DNA of 64,000 bases from Candidatus Thorarchaeota archaeon (GTDB taxonomy: Archaea; Asgardarchaeota; Thorarchaeia; Thorarchaeales; Thorarchaeaceae). Below, one piece after another: positions 16,622 to 25,094 of this stretch (within the stretch, counting starts at the first letter, position 1; every line of letters starts with the position of its first letter). The DNA is taken from contig DXJO01000001.1 of the NCBI GenBank assembly GCA_019057475.1, positions 1 to 64,000 of the forward strand, written 5' to 3'. The position numbers and the translations under genes were made by a program. The notes beneath the pieces were generated by a model. The model made no database searches, was not told the origin of the DNA, and was given only the letters and a program-made list of their open reading frames with translations.

Positions 16622-17644
16622 ATGACAATTCGAACTCGTAAACTTGGAAAAAGTGGTATAGAAGTTAGTGCAATTGGATTAGGTTGCTGGGCTATAGGTG
16701 GGCCTCTTTGGTACCTAAGAGACGGTGAGCGTCTTCCCTTGAGCTGGGGTAAGGTTGATGATAAAGAATCTATCCGAACCATCCATCGAGCACTTGATCT
16801 GGGAATAACCCTTTTTGATACAGCTGATGCATATGGTTGTGGTCACAGTGAGCGAATTCTGGGTCAAGCTCTGGAAGGTAGACGAGAGGATGTAATCATT
16901 GCTACTAAATTCGGTTCGATATTTGATGAAACAACTAAGACTTGGCTTGGTCACTCTCATCCTAATGGGATTATTACACAAGAATTCCTCCGAAAAGCCT
17001 GTGAAGCCAGTCTGAAACGCCTCAATACAGACTATATTGATTTGTATCAGCTCCATTGGAAAGATTATGATGCTGACCTAGCGACTGGTTTGTTACCCGT
17101 TTTAGAAGATTTAGTTAGTGAAGGGAAAATTCGTTATTACGGATGGAGTACACCCGATTCAAAACGATTACAGGGATTTGTTGAGGGTTCCCATTGTACA
17201 GCAATTCAGTATAACTATAACATACTCGAACGAAATCCAAACATGCTGGCTCTTTGTGAAAAGCTCAACCAAGCCAGTATTGCACGGGGACCATTCGCTA
17301 TGGGACTTCTTACTGGGAAGTACAGTAAGGAATCGAAGATAGCTAAAGACGATTTGCGTCATAGCTGGTGGAACTTGCAGGATGGACGCCAAGCAAAACA
17401 GCTAGAAATGTTAGAAGCAATCCGCGAAATAATCACTTACAATGGTCGTACAATGGTTCAAGCTGCCCTAGGTTGGCTCTTAGCACTTAGTCATCATGTT
17501 ATCCCCATTCCAGGTTTTAAAACTATGAAGCAGGTAGAAGAGAATATAGAAACGCTCCAGTTTGGTCCCTTGACAAAGGAGCAAATGCATGAAATTGATC
17601 AGATTCTGGAAAATTATTCTTATGATTTAGTCCTACCGGATTAG
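16622..17644 (+). CDS. Aldo/keto reductase
   Basis: This 340-residue TIM-barrel oxidoreductase has RKLGKSGIEVSAIGLGCW at the N-terminus. It also has LFDTADAYGCGHSERILGQA (catalytic D and Y), VIIATKFG with the lysine, TDYIDLYQLHW with the histidine, and LSHHVIPIPGF plus the tail typical of NADPH binding. The start MTIRTRKLG matches the family and has GATGAAAG upstream; ATGs 30-33 bases earlier are possible. It follows the FMN reductase closely and is visibly AT-richer than the genes on both sides, a sign of separate acquisition. Substrate is unknown. Confidence 0.9.
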   Translation: MTIRTRKLGKSGIEVSAIGLGCWAIGGPLWYLRDGERLPLSWGKVDDKESIRTIHRALDLGITLFDTADAYGCGHSERILGQALEGRREDVIIATKFGSIFDETTKTWLGHSHPNGIITQEFLRKACEASLKRLNTDYIDLYQLHWKDYDADLATGLLPVLEDLVSEGKIRYYGWSTPDSKRLQGFVEGSHCTAIQYNYNILERNPNMLALCEKLNQASIARGPFAMGLLTGKYSKESKIAKDDLRHSWWNLQDGRQAKQLEMLEAIREIITYNGRTMVQAALGWLLALSHHVIPIPGFKTMKQVEENIETLQFGPLTKEQMHEIDQILENYSYDLVLPD

Positions 17645-17678
17645 AAGGTTGATATCAATTTCAAATGAGTGAAGAAAA

Positions 17679-17752
17679 ATGAAAACTGTGGAACTTGGCA
17701 AAACCGGCCTAAAGGTTTCTAGGATAGGAATGGGCAGCACTCAGGATTTGGT
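17679..17752 (+). pseudogene. 5' stub of a second aldo/keto reductase
   Basis: Twenty residues, MKTVELGKTGLKVSRIGMGS, are a perfect aldo/keto reductase N-terminus preceded by GTGAAGAAAA. Beyond base 17740 the frame becomes arginine- and serine-rich nonsense, and composition turns GC-rich. The remainder of the gene was evidently replaced by the GC-rich segment that carries the luciferase-like gene. Confidence 0.65.
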
Positions 17753-17929
17753 ATGCCTACGAAGGAGCAGGCCCGGATACAGGGTCGGTCGTTCTCTCTG
17801 GCACGCTTTGATTGGCCCGGTAGTCCACGGAATGCGGGCCCGAAATTGGGCCCCTACCGGCTGCTTATATGGGAGCTCATCAAGGAGAACTACGACTTCT
17901 TCAAGGGGGAAATCGGGCAGGACGTGTAA
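17753..17929 (+). pseudogene. C-terminal fragment upstream of the luciferase-like gene
   Basis: A 58-codon frame in GC-rich DNA reads MPTKEQARIQGRSFSLARFD, then a proline-rich stretch, and ends YRLLIWELIKENYDFFKGEI plus four residues. It stops 3 bases before the GTG of the luciferase-like gene, so the two were probably one operon in the donor. The ending vaguely recalls the C-terminus of CoA-transferase family III proteins, but this is a weak guess. It may be a real small gene or the tail of a larger one. Confidence 0.35.
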
Positions 17930-17932
17930 AGA

Positions 17933-18868
17933 GTGAAAGTGGGGTTCCAACTACCATACTTCGACTGGCCCGGGGCACCGGAAACCACCGCACCGAAGCT
18001 GAGGGAGATAGCAAAGGCCGTGGAAACCGCGGGGTTCAGTAGCTTCTGGGTGATGGACCACCTCTTCCAGCTCGGAGGAGCTTTTGGGGAGAAGACCGCG
18101 CCACTACCTGAAGCCTACAGCACTCTGAGCTACGTGGCAGGACTCACGAAGAGGATCAAACTCGGCGTTCTAGTCACCAACAACATTCTCCGGTATCCCA
18201 GTATGCTCGTGAAGATGGTAACTACGCTGGACGTGCTGTCAGGGGGCAGGATGTACCTCGGCATCGGACCGGGCGGAATGGTGGAGCGCGAGATCGTGGG
18301 ATACGGCATCCCCCGCCCACCGCTTAAGGAGCGGATCTCAAGGCTCGAGGAGACCCTCCGGATATTCAAGCACATGTGGAGCGATGACAGGAGCCCGTTC
18401 AGGGGCAGGTACTACCAGCTAGAGGAGCCCATCTGCAGCCCCCAGCCAATCAGCATGCCACACCCTCCGATACTCATAGGCATGTGGAAGGGAGGATCTA
18501 GGATGCTCAGGATATCAGCCAAGTACGCGGACGCGGTGAACCTACAGTTCGGGTCGCCCCTACCAGAGTTCCAAGACTGGATGCATGAGAAGTACGAGGA
18601 ACGAAGGACATTCATCCCTGACACGCTGGGAAAGCTTAGGCGCCTATGCGAGGAGCACGGGAGGGACTACGACAGCATAGAGAAGACCATCCTCGGGACA
18701 GTGAGGATAGCGCCCGATGCCATGACGGCGGAGGATGTGTTGGACATCTGTGTGGAGCTAGGTGAGCTCGGCATCGAGCAGGTGATACTGAACATGCCTA
18801 ACGGCCATGAGATCAAGCCCATCGAGACCATCGGGAAGGAGATCATCCCACGTGTGAGTAATCTATAA
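17933..18868 (+). CDS. Luciferase-like (LLM) F420- or flavin-dependent oxidoreductase
   Basis: This 311-residue TIM barrel of the luciferase-like monooxygenase superfamily begins MKVGFQLPYFDWPGAPETTA. It continues with FSSFWVMDHLFQLGG, GVLVTNNILRYPSMLVKM, DVLSGGRMYLGIGPGGM and RLEETLRIFKHMWSDD. All are hallmark segments of the F420-dependent branch common in archaea. The start is GTG, directly after a small upstream frame. Codons end mostly in G or C, unlike neighbouring genes, which suggests recent transfer from a GC-rich organism. Two shrunken relatives sit at 14.8 kb and 18.9 kb. Substrate is unknown. Confidence 0.9.
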   Translation: MKVGFQLPYFDWPGAPETTAPKLREIAKAVETAGFSSFWVMDHLFQLGGAFGEKTAPLPEAYSTLSYVAGLTKRIKLGVLVTNNILRYPSMLVKMVTTLDVLSGGRMYLGIGPGGMVEREIVGYGIPRPPLKERISRLEETLRIFKHMWSDDRSPFRGRYYQLEEPICSPQPISMPHPPILIGMWKGGSRMLRISAKYADAVNLQFGSPLPEFQDWMHEKYEERRTFIPDTLGKLRRLCEEHGRDYDSIEKTILGTVRIAPDAMTAEDVLDICVELGELGIEQVILNMPNGHEIKPIETIGKEIIPRVSNL

Positions 18869-18886
18869 GGTATGACAGGTGCTACT

Positions 18887-18979
18887 ATGCCTATTGAATT
18901 ACAGATAACGGAATCCGATTGGCCAAACACAGACAACCTTGGTGAGAAACTGGCAGAGATAGCAAGAACGGCGGATTAG
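18887..18979 (+). pseudogene. N-terminal stub of another luciferase-like gene
   Basis: This thirty-codon frame reads MPIELQITESDWPNTDNLGE and continues KLAEIARTAD before TAG. The SDWP...LGEKLAEIARTAD pattern matches residues 1-33 of luciferase-like proteins (FDWPG...KLREIAKAVE). The gene body is missing. It lies between the complete luciferase-like gene and the second FMN reductase, mirroring the remnant that precedes the GNAT gene. Confidence 0.55.
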
Positions 18980-18998
18980 TTTGGAAGTGTTGGATTTC

Positions 18999-19592
18999 AT
19001 GAATGAAAGCAATCACAAACGGGTGCTAGGAATCGTCGGAAGCCCGCGGCGTGGAGGACATACGGAAATTCTAGTTGATGAAGTACTTGCTGGTGCTGCA
19101 AGAGCAGGCGCAGTCACGGAGAAGGTCATCCTGAGCGAGCTAGATATTCTGCCTTGCAAAGCCTTCGATGCGTGCAAGGGTGGGAAGGATTGTGTACAGC
19201 AAGACGATATGGCGGAGCTCTTGGTGAAGATGGACCAGAGTCAAGTATGGGTCTTGGGCACACCTATCTACTGGTGGGGCCCAACAGCGCAGTTCAAGGC
19301 GTTCCTTGATAGGTGGTATGGAGCTAATCACGCAAGATTTCAAGGGCGTTCAGTCATCTTGATCATACCATTTGGGGGTGGGAATGAGGGATATGCAAGT
19401 CATGTCTTGGGGATGCTCAATGATGTCATTGGCTATCTGGGACTGAAGCATATTGCGACTGTGCTTGCGCCGGGTGTACATAAAAGCGGAGCAGTACGCC
19501 AGCATCCTAAAAAACTGGCTGCCGCTCGTCGAGCAGGTCAGGAAGCTGCCGCAGGACTTGGCCCTCGCATGCGAGTTGAGAGGCGTCATTAA
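18999..19592 (+). CDS. NADPH-dependent FMN reductase-like flavodoxin-fold protein, paralogue
   Basis: This 197-residue protein is parallel to the one at 16.0 kb: VLGIVGSPRRGGHTEILVDE, a shortened cysteine segment (LPCKAFDACKGGKDCVQQDD), then GTPIYWWGPTAQFKAFLDRW. One cysteine of the CxxCxxC-like segment is replaced by alanine-phenylalanine (CKAFDAC), so an iron-sulfur centre, if present in the paralogue, may be lost. I chose ATG MNESN because the bases around it match the paralogue. Its TAA overlaps the ATG of the next aldo/keto reductase (TAATG), showing a coupled two-gene operon. Confidence 0.85.
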   Translation: MNESNHKRVLGIVGSPRRGGHTEILVDEVLAGAARAGAVTEKVILSELDILPCKAFDACKGGKDCVQQDDMAELLVKMDQSQVWVLGTPIYWWGPTAQFKAFLDRWYGANHARFQGRSVILIIPFGGGNEGYASHVLGMLNDVIGYLGLKHIATVLAPGVHKSGAVRQHPKKLAAARRAGQEAAAGLGPRMRVERRH

Positions 19593-20635
19593 TGATGAAG
19601 ACCATGAAGCTTGGCAGGACAAACCTGGTGATTTCCAGGATAGGAGTGGGAGGCATTCCAATTACTCGCCTCTCCGAAAGCAAAGCCGTAGAAGTATTGC
19701 GGCGCTGTTTCGATCTTGGCGTTACATTTGTCGATACGGCCAACGCTTACGGATCCAGCGAAGAGCGCATTGGGAAGGCGATTACTGGATATCGAAACAA
19801 AGTGGTCATCGCCACAAAGACCGGGGGCCGGAGCAAAACCACGGCCTTGGAACATCTGGAGTTGAGCCTTCAACGTCTGCAGACGGATTACATTGACCTG
19901 TGGCAGCTTCACAACCTTAGCACCTTCAAGGTGTACAAACGGGTTCTGCGATCAGGTGGGGCAATGGAAGCGGCTCAGGAAGCCTTGAAGACAGGGAAGA
20001 TTCGGCACATTGGCATGAGCAGCCATTCATTGGATGTGGCGCTGCATGCAGTTCCTTCAGGCAATTTCGAAACAATCCAATTCCCGTTCAACTTCGTAAA
20101 TACCGAAGCAGCAGACGAGCTGATTCCTTTATGCCAAGAACATGATATCGGCTTTATAGCCATGAAACCTTTCGCGGGTGGCCAATTGAGCGATGCCGAC
20201 TTAGTCATCAAATATCTGCTGCAGTTCGATGGTGTTGTGCCAGATCCGGGGGTCAAGGAGTGCAGAGAGATTGAAGAGATCGTGGACATAGTCAACGGGT
20301 CATGGAAGCTTACGCCGCGGGAAAATGGGAAGATAGAGGAAATTCGTTTCAAGCTGGGTAGACGGTTCTGCCAGTGGTGTGGTTACTGTCAACCTTGCCC
20401 TCAGGATATTGACATCCCGCACTTGATGAACACCCGGAACATTCGAAGCTATGGAGAAGGCTTCTTCAAACGCGTTGCGCGTGCAGTGGAAGCTGGTAGA
20501 AACTGTGTCGAATGCGGTGAATGCGAGGAGAAATGTCCCTATCATCTGCCAATTCGTGAAACGATTGCAGAGAATATTGAATTCTTCGACAGACTCATGC
20601 AAGAGGTGGAACGACCTTGGGAAGAGGCAAATTGA
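19592..20635 (+). CDS. Aldo/keto reductase with C-terminal ferredoxin-like 4Fe-4S region
   Basis: The protein has 347 residues. Residues 1-245 are a compact aldo/keto reductase barrel: KLGRTNLVISRIGVGGIPIT, VDTANAYGSSEERIG, YIDLWQLHN and IGFIAMKPFAGG. Residues 255-335 hold cysteines as CQWCGYCQPCPQDIDI and CVECGECEEKCPYHLPI, the 4Fe-4S pattern of the predicted iron-sulfur aldo/keto reductase family. Electron transfer between the clusters and the reductase is assumed for that family. It is translationally coupled to the FMN reductase, which suggests that flavin and iron-sulfur partners work together. Confidence 0.9.
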   Translation: MMKTMKLGRTNLVISRIGVGGIPITRLSESKAVEVLRRCFDLGVTFVDTANAYGSSEERIGKAITGYRNKVVIATKTGGRSKTTALEHLELSLQRLQTDYIDLWQLHNLSTFKVYKRVLRSGGAMEAAQEALKTGKIRHIGMSSHSLDVALHAVPSGNFETIQFPFNFVNTEAADELIPLCQEHDIGFIAMKPFAGGQLSDADLVIKYLLQFDGVVPDPGVKECREIEEIVDIVNGSWKLTPRENGKIEEIRFKLGRRFCQWCGYCQPCPQDIDIPHLMNTRNIRSYGEGFFKRVARAVEAGRNCVECGECEEKCPYHLPIRETIAENIEFFDRLMQEVERPWEEAN

Positions 20636-20759
20636 CCGGGAATGAGCTCGCACGCCACTTTGATGTTTGCCGCCAACTTCAAGCAGCGTTCCCCATGGCT
20701 CGCCAGTACCTAGAGTGCTCTCGCGAGAACACATCTCTCGGCTTCCTTGGAGGGCCTCT

Positions 20760-21989
20760 CTATCTCTTCCTATAGAACACGACTCTTAACATCCACTCAT
20801 GCGCGATACTCTCTCTCAACCCATCAGGAATGTTGTTATCCATAGCATTCATAATTACCTTCTCGATTGCCCCATGTTCATTGCTTCGTATGAACTCGAT
20901 TTCCTGAGCCTTCCGCGCGAACTCACCCAGTTTGTGTCTCAGGGATTCGTCATCACTGGACATAAGGCTCAACCATTCTGGCGGGATTTTGTCAGTCACA
21001 ACCATGTGAATCAAATCCTCAAGATTCGCTAGACGGTCCTTCAAGGTCCCCAACTCTGATGTGCTCTCATTCATTCGCCGCCCACAACTCATGCAGACCC
21101 TTGCCAATGCGTCATTATTCTCCTTGCAGTGGGGGCACTCACGAAGAGTCATCATAGGTTCAAACGTGCCGTTATCTTCCAAACCATATGCTTTGGACCG
21201 TAGTTCTCTCTCAACATCGACCTGACTTAGATGGATGTAGACGGATTCCATCATACTCCCCGGTCTCCAACCAGCGAACTTACGCAGATGTTCTCCTCTG
21301 ATTCCCAGTTTCACCAACTCGGTCAATCTGGAGTGCCTGAACATATGGCAAGTCTTTCGTTTTTTGAGACCGGCCCGTGATACAATCTTCTTCACGACTT
21401 GGAAGAGACCCGTGTAAGACAGTGTTGATAGTTCACCCTTCAGAGTGACCCAGGTCGATCCTTCTCCTGTGGGATGTGCCTCAATCCACGCCTTAAGTGA
21501 AGGAACAGAACGATACAACAAGAGTTCGCGAACGCCAGTCTTGCCTGTCACTGTGATGTGTGCTGTCTTATCTTCGTTGAATCGCACATCTTCGATTTTC
21601 ATGGATAACAGTTCCGATGCCCGCGCCGCCGACTCGTATAAAACGCGAACAACGGCTCTGTCTCTCGTCTCATATGCCGATGCGAATATCAATTCTAATT
21701 CCTTTGCCGTGAACAGGTCTTTGACAGTAACACCCTCGACCTTGGGCAGGGCAACCTTATCGAGTTCATCAGTCGGAAGACTCAACCATTTTAGCACTCG
21801 TCTGGCGGCCTTCTTTTCATTGCGAACCGTCTGCGGGCTGACCTCCTGCATCCGGTCCCGTAGCCATTTCGGTGTGAGACCCATTGGTGGCGGAAGTCGT
21901 GATAGCATAGCGCGTAGATTCCTAAGAGTACTCGGTTTGACGTGGGACATTGTGACCAAGAAACGTTTGTAATCCTTATGTAGAACCAT
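20760..21989 (-). CDS. Tyrosine recombinase (phage integrase family) with zinc ribbon
   Basis: This 409-residue protein has an N-terminal SAM-like core-binding region (residues 1-80). The catalytic domain follows with the first arginine in ESAARASELLSMKIEDVRF, a lysine in VTGKTGVREL, HMFRHSRLTELVK for HxxR, the FAGWRPGSM stretch, and tyrosine in SVYIHLSQVD. Residues 290-315 form a zinc ribbon (CPHCKENN...CMSCGRRM), frequent in archaeal integrases. I chose the ATG of MVLHKDYKRF, with AGGTGA 5 bases upstream. No attachment-site repeat or tRNA is visible nearby, so it may serve a decayed element or act as a housekeeping recombinase. Confidence 0.9.
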   Translation of the reverse strand: MVLHKDYKRFLVTMSHVKPSTLRNLRAMLSRLPPPMGLTPKWLRDRMQEVSPQTVRNEKKAARRVLKWLSLPTDELDKVALPKVEGVTVKDLFTAKELELIFASAYETRDRAVVRVLYESAARASELLSMKIEDVRFNEDKTAHITVTGKTGVRELLLYRSVPSLKAWIEAHPTGEGSTWVTLKGELSTLSYTGLFQVVKKIVSRAGLKKRKTCHMFRHSRLTELVKLGIRGEHLRKFAGWRPGSMMESVYIHLSQVDVERELRSKAYGLEDNGTFEPMMTLRECPHCKENNDALARVCMSCGRRMNESTSELGTLKDRLANLEDLIHMVVTDKIPPEWLSLMSSDDESLRHKLGEFARKAQEIEFIRSNEHGAIEKVIMNAMDNNIPDGLRESIAHEWMLRVVFYRKR

Positions 21990-22038
21990 AGTTTCACCTG
22001 CAATTACCACACAGAAATCGCAGATAAGACTTATGTTG

Positions 22039-22347
22039 CTATCCTAATGAGTCTCGAAGACTCATCGACATCTTTTGCTCAAGATGTTCTTTGAAACAAG
22101 CTAGACCATAGACAAGCCCTGCAATCGTCTTAGCACTCTCAACCTTGCGGCCATCGACGAACGATGGAACCGCATTCACCGGCTCGTAGCCGTTCTCCGA
22201 CCATTCGACGTTCTTCTTCGAAGACCCGTAGTAACCTATCTCTGGAAATTCGCCGTTATTTATCGTGTCAGCGAGTGTGCCAAGCACATCATCAATGAGT
22301 GACATTACTTCTGGTGTGGTTGCTGAATTGCTTCCTTTTTTCATCAC
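22039..22347 (-). CDS. Hypothetical protein co-transcribed with topoisomerase VI B
   Basis: This is a 102-residue protein with a helical start (TPEVMSLIDDVLGTLADTIN), an aromatic centre (GEFPEIGYYGSSKKNVEW) and a helical end (TIAGLVYGLACFKEHLEQKM). No family is recognised. Its ribosome site AGGAGGG overlaps the TAG of the topoisomerase VI B gene 12 bases away, so the two are translated together. That position is often taken by the topoisomerase A subunit, but no TOPRIM or winged-helix features are present here. Start is GTG or the ATG directly after it. Confidence 0.6.
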   Translation of the reverse strand: MMKKGSNSATTPEVMSLIDDVLGTLADTINNGEFPEIGYYGSSKKNVEWSENGYEPVNAVPSFVDGRKVESAKTIAGLVYGLACFKEHLEQKMSMSLRDSLG

Positions 22348-22359
22348 TTGAAGACCCTC

Positions 22360-23883
22360 CTAGTTTCCAAGAAGATTGACCAGAGAAACCTCTTGATCTG
22401 TCGCCATGCCCAGCGTTTCTGCTATGAATTCATAGTAGCCAACTAATCTGCTCTCTCGCCTTTCTTGCTGATGCACCCTTCGTTTCCGCCTAACGCCTTC
22501 GCCAAGTTTTCTCAAACAATCCTTGAGTCCGAGGTCAATCTCCCGACGAACCACGTCGATATCTCCGATGAACTCCTTACCCACCGTCTTGTAAGGGATC
22601 TTGGTGGAGCAAATGTGTACAAAGAAGGCGAGAGGGTCATCCTGACGAAGACCATAATTCTTGAGATTAAGCTCCCTAATGACTTGGCTAGATACATCGG
22701 TGCGTTCGTCGTACAACAACGGAATGCGGTTTGCAAATCTGTACAGTCTTATGGCTGGTGTTAGTTCACCACCGTAGGCAGCGCCGATTTCCACAATGAA
22801 TGGATGTCCTTCATAGACACTGGGCGGTCTCTGTCGTACTACAACGAACTCCGGCTTGAGCCTTCTAATCCCCGCCTCCAGCACATCGAGGCCTGCAGGT
22901 GAAAGCGACTTGCTGGAGGGAGCTAGAAAACCGCCGTATGCCTCGAGTTTTTTCATCATGTGAACAAGATTCTCATTGCTTAATGCCTTGGGCGCGGCTG
23001 CTGGGTCCAAACCAGCTGAAGCTAGGAATTTCTCAGCTGTTGATTCGCCCATTCTCTGGAAAGAGCCCCTTAGGAATGACTTGAGCGTGCTCCTGCGCGA
23101 CTCCTTTATCATTCTCTTGAGCATCTCAACGTCTATCCCTCTTGGATGCGGCTTCGCCTCCTTTGGCTGTTGTGGCAGCGTTTCTATGATTCGAGTCAGT
23201 TGAAGTGACTCTCCGTCGGGGTTATCGAAGCGCATAGATGCGTATGGAACGATCATGCTTGTCTGCAAGAAGTACTCCGTAATGCGCCGTTTGCTACGGA
23301 ACCAATCCCCTTGCAGATAAAATTCGATGGTAGTACCATGTTCTCTTGGATCCTTTGGCTGTTGCTCTTCATGAACCAATATTGGTTCGTTATTCTCAAT
23401 GTCCAGCCTCATCACGATTTTGTGCTTGCTTTCTTCTCCGATGCGTCCGGTTGTTATCTTGATTGGTCTTTGAGTTGTAATTTGACCATAGAGAAGAGCA
23501 AGGCTGCCACCGAGACCGAAGGTGCCTCGACTCTGCTTTAGAGTGAACCTAGTTGAAGTGAGCATCCTGCCCAGGAGTCGAGGGGCGTCTTCTCTCCTGA
23601 TTCCTGATCCGTTATCTTGGATGCGGAGTCCAAAAACCTGCGGGCCTCTTAGAATATCCTCTGCTTCTGAGGAATCCGTTTTCAAATGCTGCAATGACAC
23701 GTGCACTTCGGGTAGCACTTCCGTGCCTTCGCAGGCATCTAGACTATTTTCAACGAGCTCTCTAACAGAAACATAGAGCGATCTTGCGGGGTTGTCGAAA
23801 CCAGCTATCGTTCGATTCCTGTAGAACCATGCTGATACTGATAATTCTACGACGTCCGAGTCTGAGTGGCGCAATGACTGCAA
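22360..23883 (-). CDS. top6B: DNA topoisomerase VI subunit B
   Basis: This is the ATPase subunit of the type IIB topoisomerase. The GHKL ATP-binding fold has FDNPARSLYVSVRELVENSL (helix with N-box E..N), LRIQDNGSGIRREDAPRLLG (G1 box) and SRGTFGLGGSLALLYGQ (G2). A later H2TH-like part and the transducer domain with its switch-lysine region follow. The frame is open 27 codons further to a TTG at 23964. I prefer the internal TTG preceded by AGGAG, which gives 14 residues before the conserved core, as in relatives. It lies directly downstream of the site-2 protease gene. The catalytic A subunit is not in this window. Confidence 0.9.
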   Translation of the reverse strand: MQSLRHSDSDVVELSVSAWFYRNRTIAGFDNPARSLYVSVRELVENSLDACEGTEVLPEVHVSLQHLKTDSSEAEDILRGPQVFGLRIQDNGSGIRREDAPRLLGRMLTSTRFTLKQSRGTFGLGGSLALLYGQITTQRPIKITTGRIGEESKHKIVMRLDIENNEPILVHEEQQPKDPREHGTTIEFYLQGDWFRSKRRITEYFLQTSMIVPYASMRFDNPDGESLQLTRIIETLPQQPKEAKPHPRGIDVEMLKRMIKESRRSTLKSFLRGSFQRMGESTAEKFLASAGLDPAAAPKALSNENLVHMMKKLEAYGGFLAPSSKSLSPAGLDVLEAGIRRLKPEFVVVRQRPPSVYEGHPFIVEIGAAYGGELTPAIRLYRFANRIPLLYDERTDVSSQVIRELNLKNYGLRQDDPLAFFVHICSTKIPYKTVGKEFIGDIDVVRREIDLGLKDCLRKLGEGVRRKRRVHQQERRESRLVGYYEFIAETLGMATDQEVSLVNLLGN

Positions 23884-23964
23884 TATGGAGGCTCCTGTAT
23901 TTTCTACAGGACGTCTTCGGTGAAATCGGGCTATGAAGCGTGGTATTATCCATACGACATTCAA

Positions 23965-24870
23965 TTAGAATTGTGGGACAATGAAGAAGCCAAACAGTAG
24001 AAGTGCTGCAAGCGCTACTGTTAGTGCGGCCCACACCGCTGTATTCCACATCTTGACTGTGGCCCCATCGAATGGTTGTATGGGGATCATATTGAAGGCA
24101 CCAAGCATCGCGTTGAGGATGAGTCCGTAGCGAAGCACGGATAGCATGAGATTAGTCACAGGGTCTATTACTGGAACCCCAACTGCTGCCACTAGCAGCA
24201 GCATTCCGATTGCAATTCCTGCGGCGATGATGAAATTCGTTAGTGGACCCGCCAGGTTTACCTTTCCATCTTCCTCCAAGCTCTTGGCCCTACTAGTTGC
24301 TACAACTCCTGTTCCAAAGATTGGGAATGACCAGAGGATTGCCAACGCTGATAGGAGGTAACCCTGCTGAGTCATGCGGAATTCACTCCATTGTCCATAG
24401 TGCTGAGCGACAAATTTGTGGGCCATCTCGTGTGCCATGAAGGACACCAAGAAGATGCAAATCGTGATTGTAGGGTACCACCAGAAACCAACGCTGACGA
24501 AGTAGATCAATCGCGGAATAGCATTGAATATGCCGCTTGGATATCCCATCATTGAAATGCCAACTAGCACAACTAGGATGGAAGCAATCGCCAAGTCCCT
24601 CTTCTCAGTGGAGGAGAACCTCGCACGGCCGGTTGGTCGCCTTATTGTGCGTCTTTGACTGGAACGTTCATGCACAGGCCGCAGCACTTCCTCCTCAGTG
24701 TACTGTTCACTGAACGAATCAGCAACCTTCCGCCTCGCGTGGTCGCGGGCCTTTTCCATAGCTGGACAACCGTGGCTCTCCGGTAATCTGTGGTCTGCAC
24801 AAAAGACGCAATTGCAATACGGACATGTGAAAGCGAGGTCGTCCTTCCCGCAGAGTGAGCAGTTCACCAT
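23965..24870 (-). CDS. Site-2 protease family (M50) membrane peptidase with N-terminal AN1-type zinc finger
   Basis: Residues 1-45 form an AN1-like finger (CSLCGKDDLAFTCPYCNCVF, then CADH and SHGC). A charged linker follows, then a six-segment membrane domain. It has SFMAHEMAHKFVAQHYGQ, carrying the HExxH zinc site, and MIPIQPFDGATVKMW, the third-ligand NPxxDG-like motif. Site-2 proteases cut membrane-bound regulators within the bilayer. I chose the ATG of MVNCSLCG; a 29-residue N-terminal extension from an earlier ATG is possible. The stop sits 81 bases before the preferred start of topoisomerase VI B, in one probable operon. Confidence 0.9.
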   Translation of the reverse strand: MVNCSLCGKDDLAFTCPYCNCVFCADHRLPESHGCPAMEKARDHARRKVADSFSEQYTEEEVLRPVHERSSQRRTIRRPTGRARFSSTEKRDLAIASILVVLVGISMMGYPSGIFNAIPRLIYFVSVGFWWYPTITICIFLVSFMAHEMAHKFVAQHYGQWSEFRMTQQGYLLSALAILWSFPIFGTGVVATSRAKSLEEDGKVNLAGPLTNFIIAAGIAIGMLLLVAAVGVPVIDPVTNLMLSVLRYGLILNAMLGAFNMIPIQPFDGATVKMWNTAVWAALTVALAALLLFGFFIVPQF

Positions 24871-25015
24871 TCTAGATACACCATGAAGCTGTCGAGTTTC
24901 GTTGTACTCGCGGTAAGGCAAGTTCTTTGTGTTAATATTCGTATTCCTAGTGGACATTGGAAGCCGTCCGCTTGATTACCTGTCACAGCTGGAAAACATT
25001 CTATGCTTCGTAACG

Positions 25016-25064
25016 CTTATATACCAAATGGTCCCTAGTAACTACAGTACTAGTTGGTCCCTAG
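25016..25064 (+). promoter_or_regulatory. Promoter and repeated operator of the Hsp20-CDC48 operon
   Basis: A clear TATA box, CTTATATA (25016-25023), is followed by two copies of GGTCCCTAG (25030-25038 and 25056-25064) with CTAGT/ACTAG inverted ends between them. The repeats sit where transcription should begin, 10-45 bases after the TATA box. That is the usual position of archaeal repressor sites such as heat-shock operators. The binding protein is unknown. Confidence 0.65.
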
Positions 25065-25094
25065 CGGACCTGCTGGCATACATGCACAGAATGG

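Noticed and set aside
20636-20759. Attachment site beside the integrase
   Set aside because: No direct repeat or tRNA end could be found on either side of the integrase gene.
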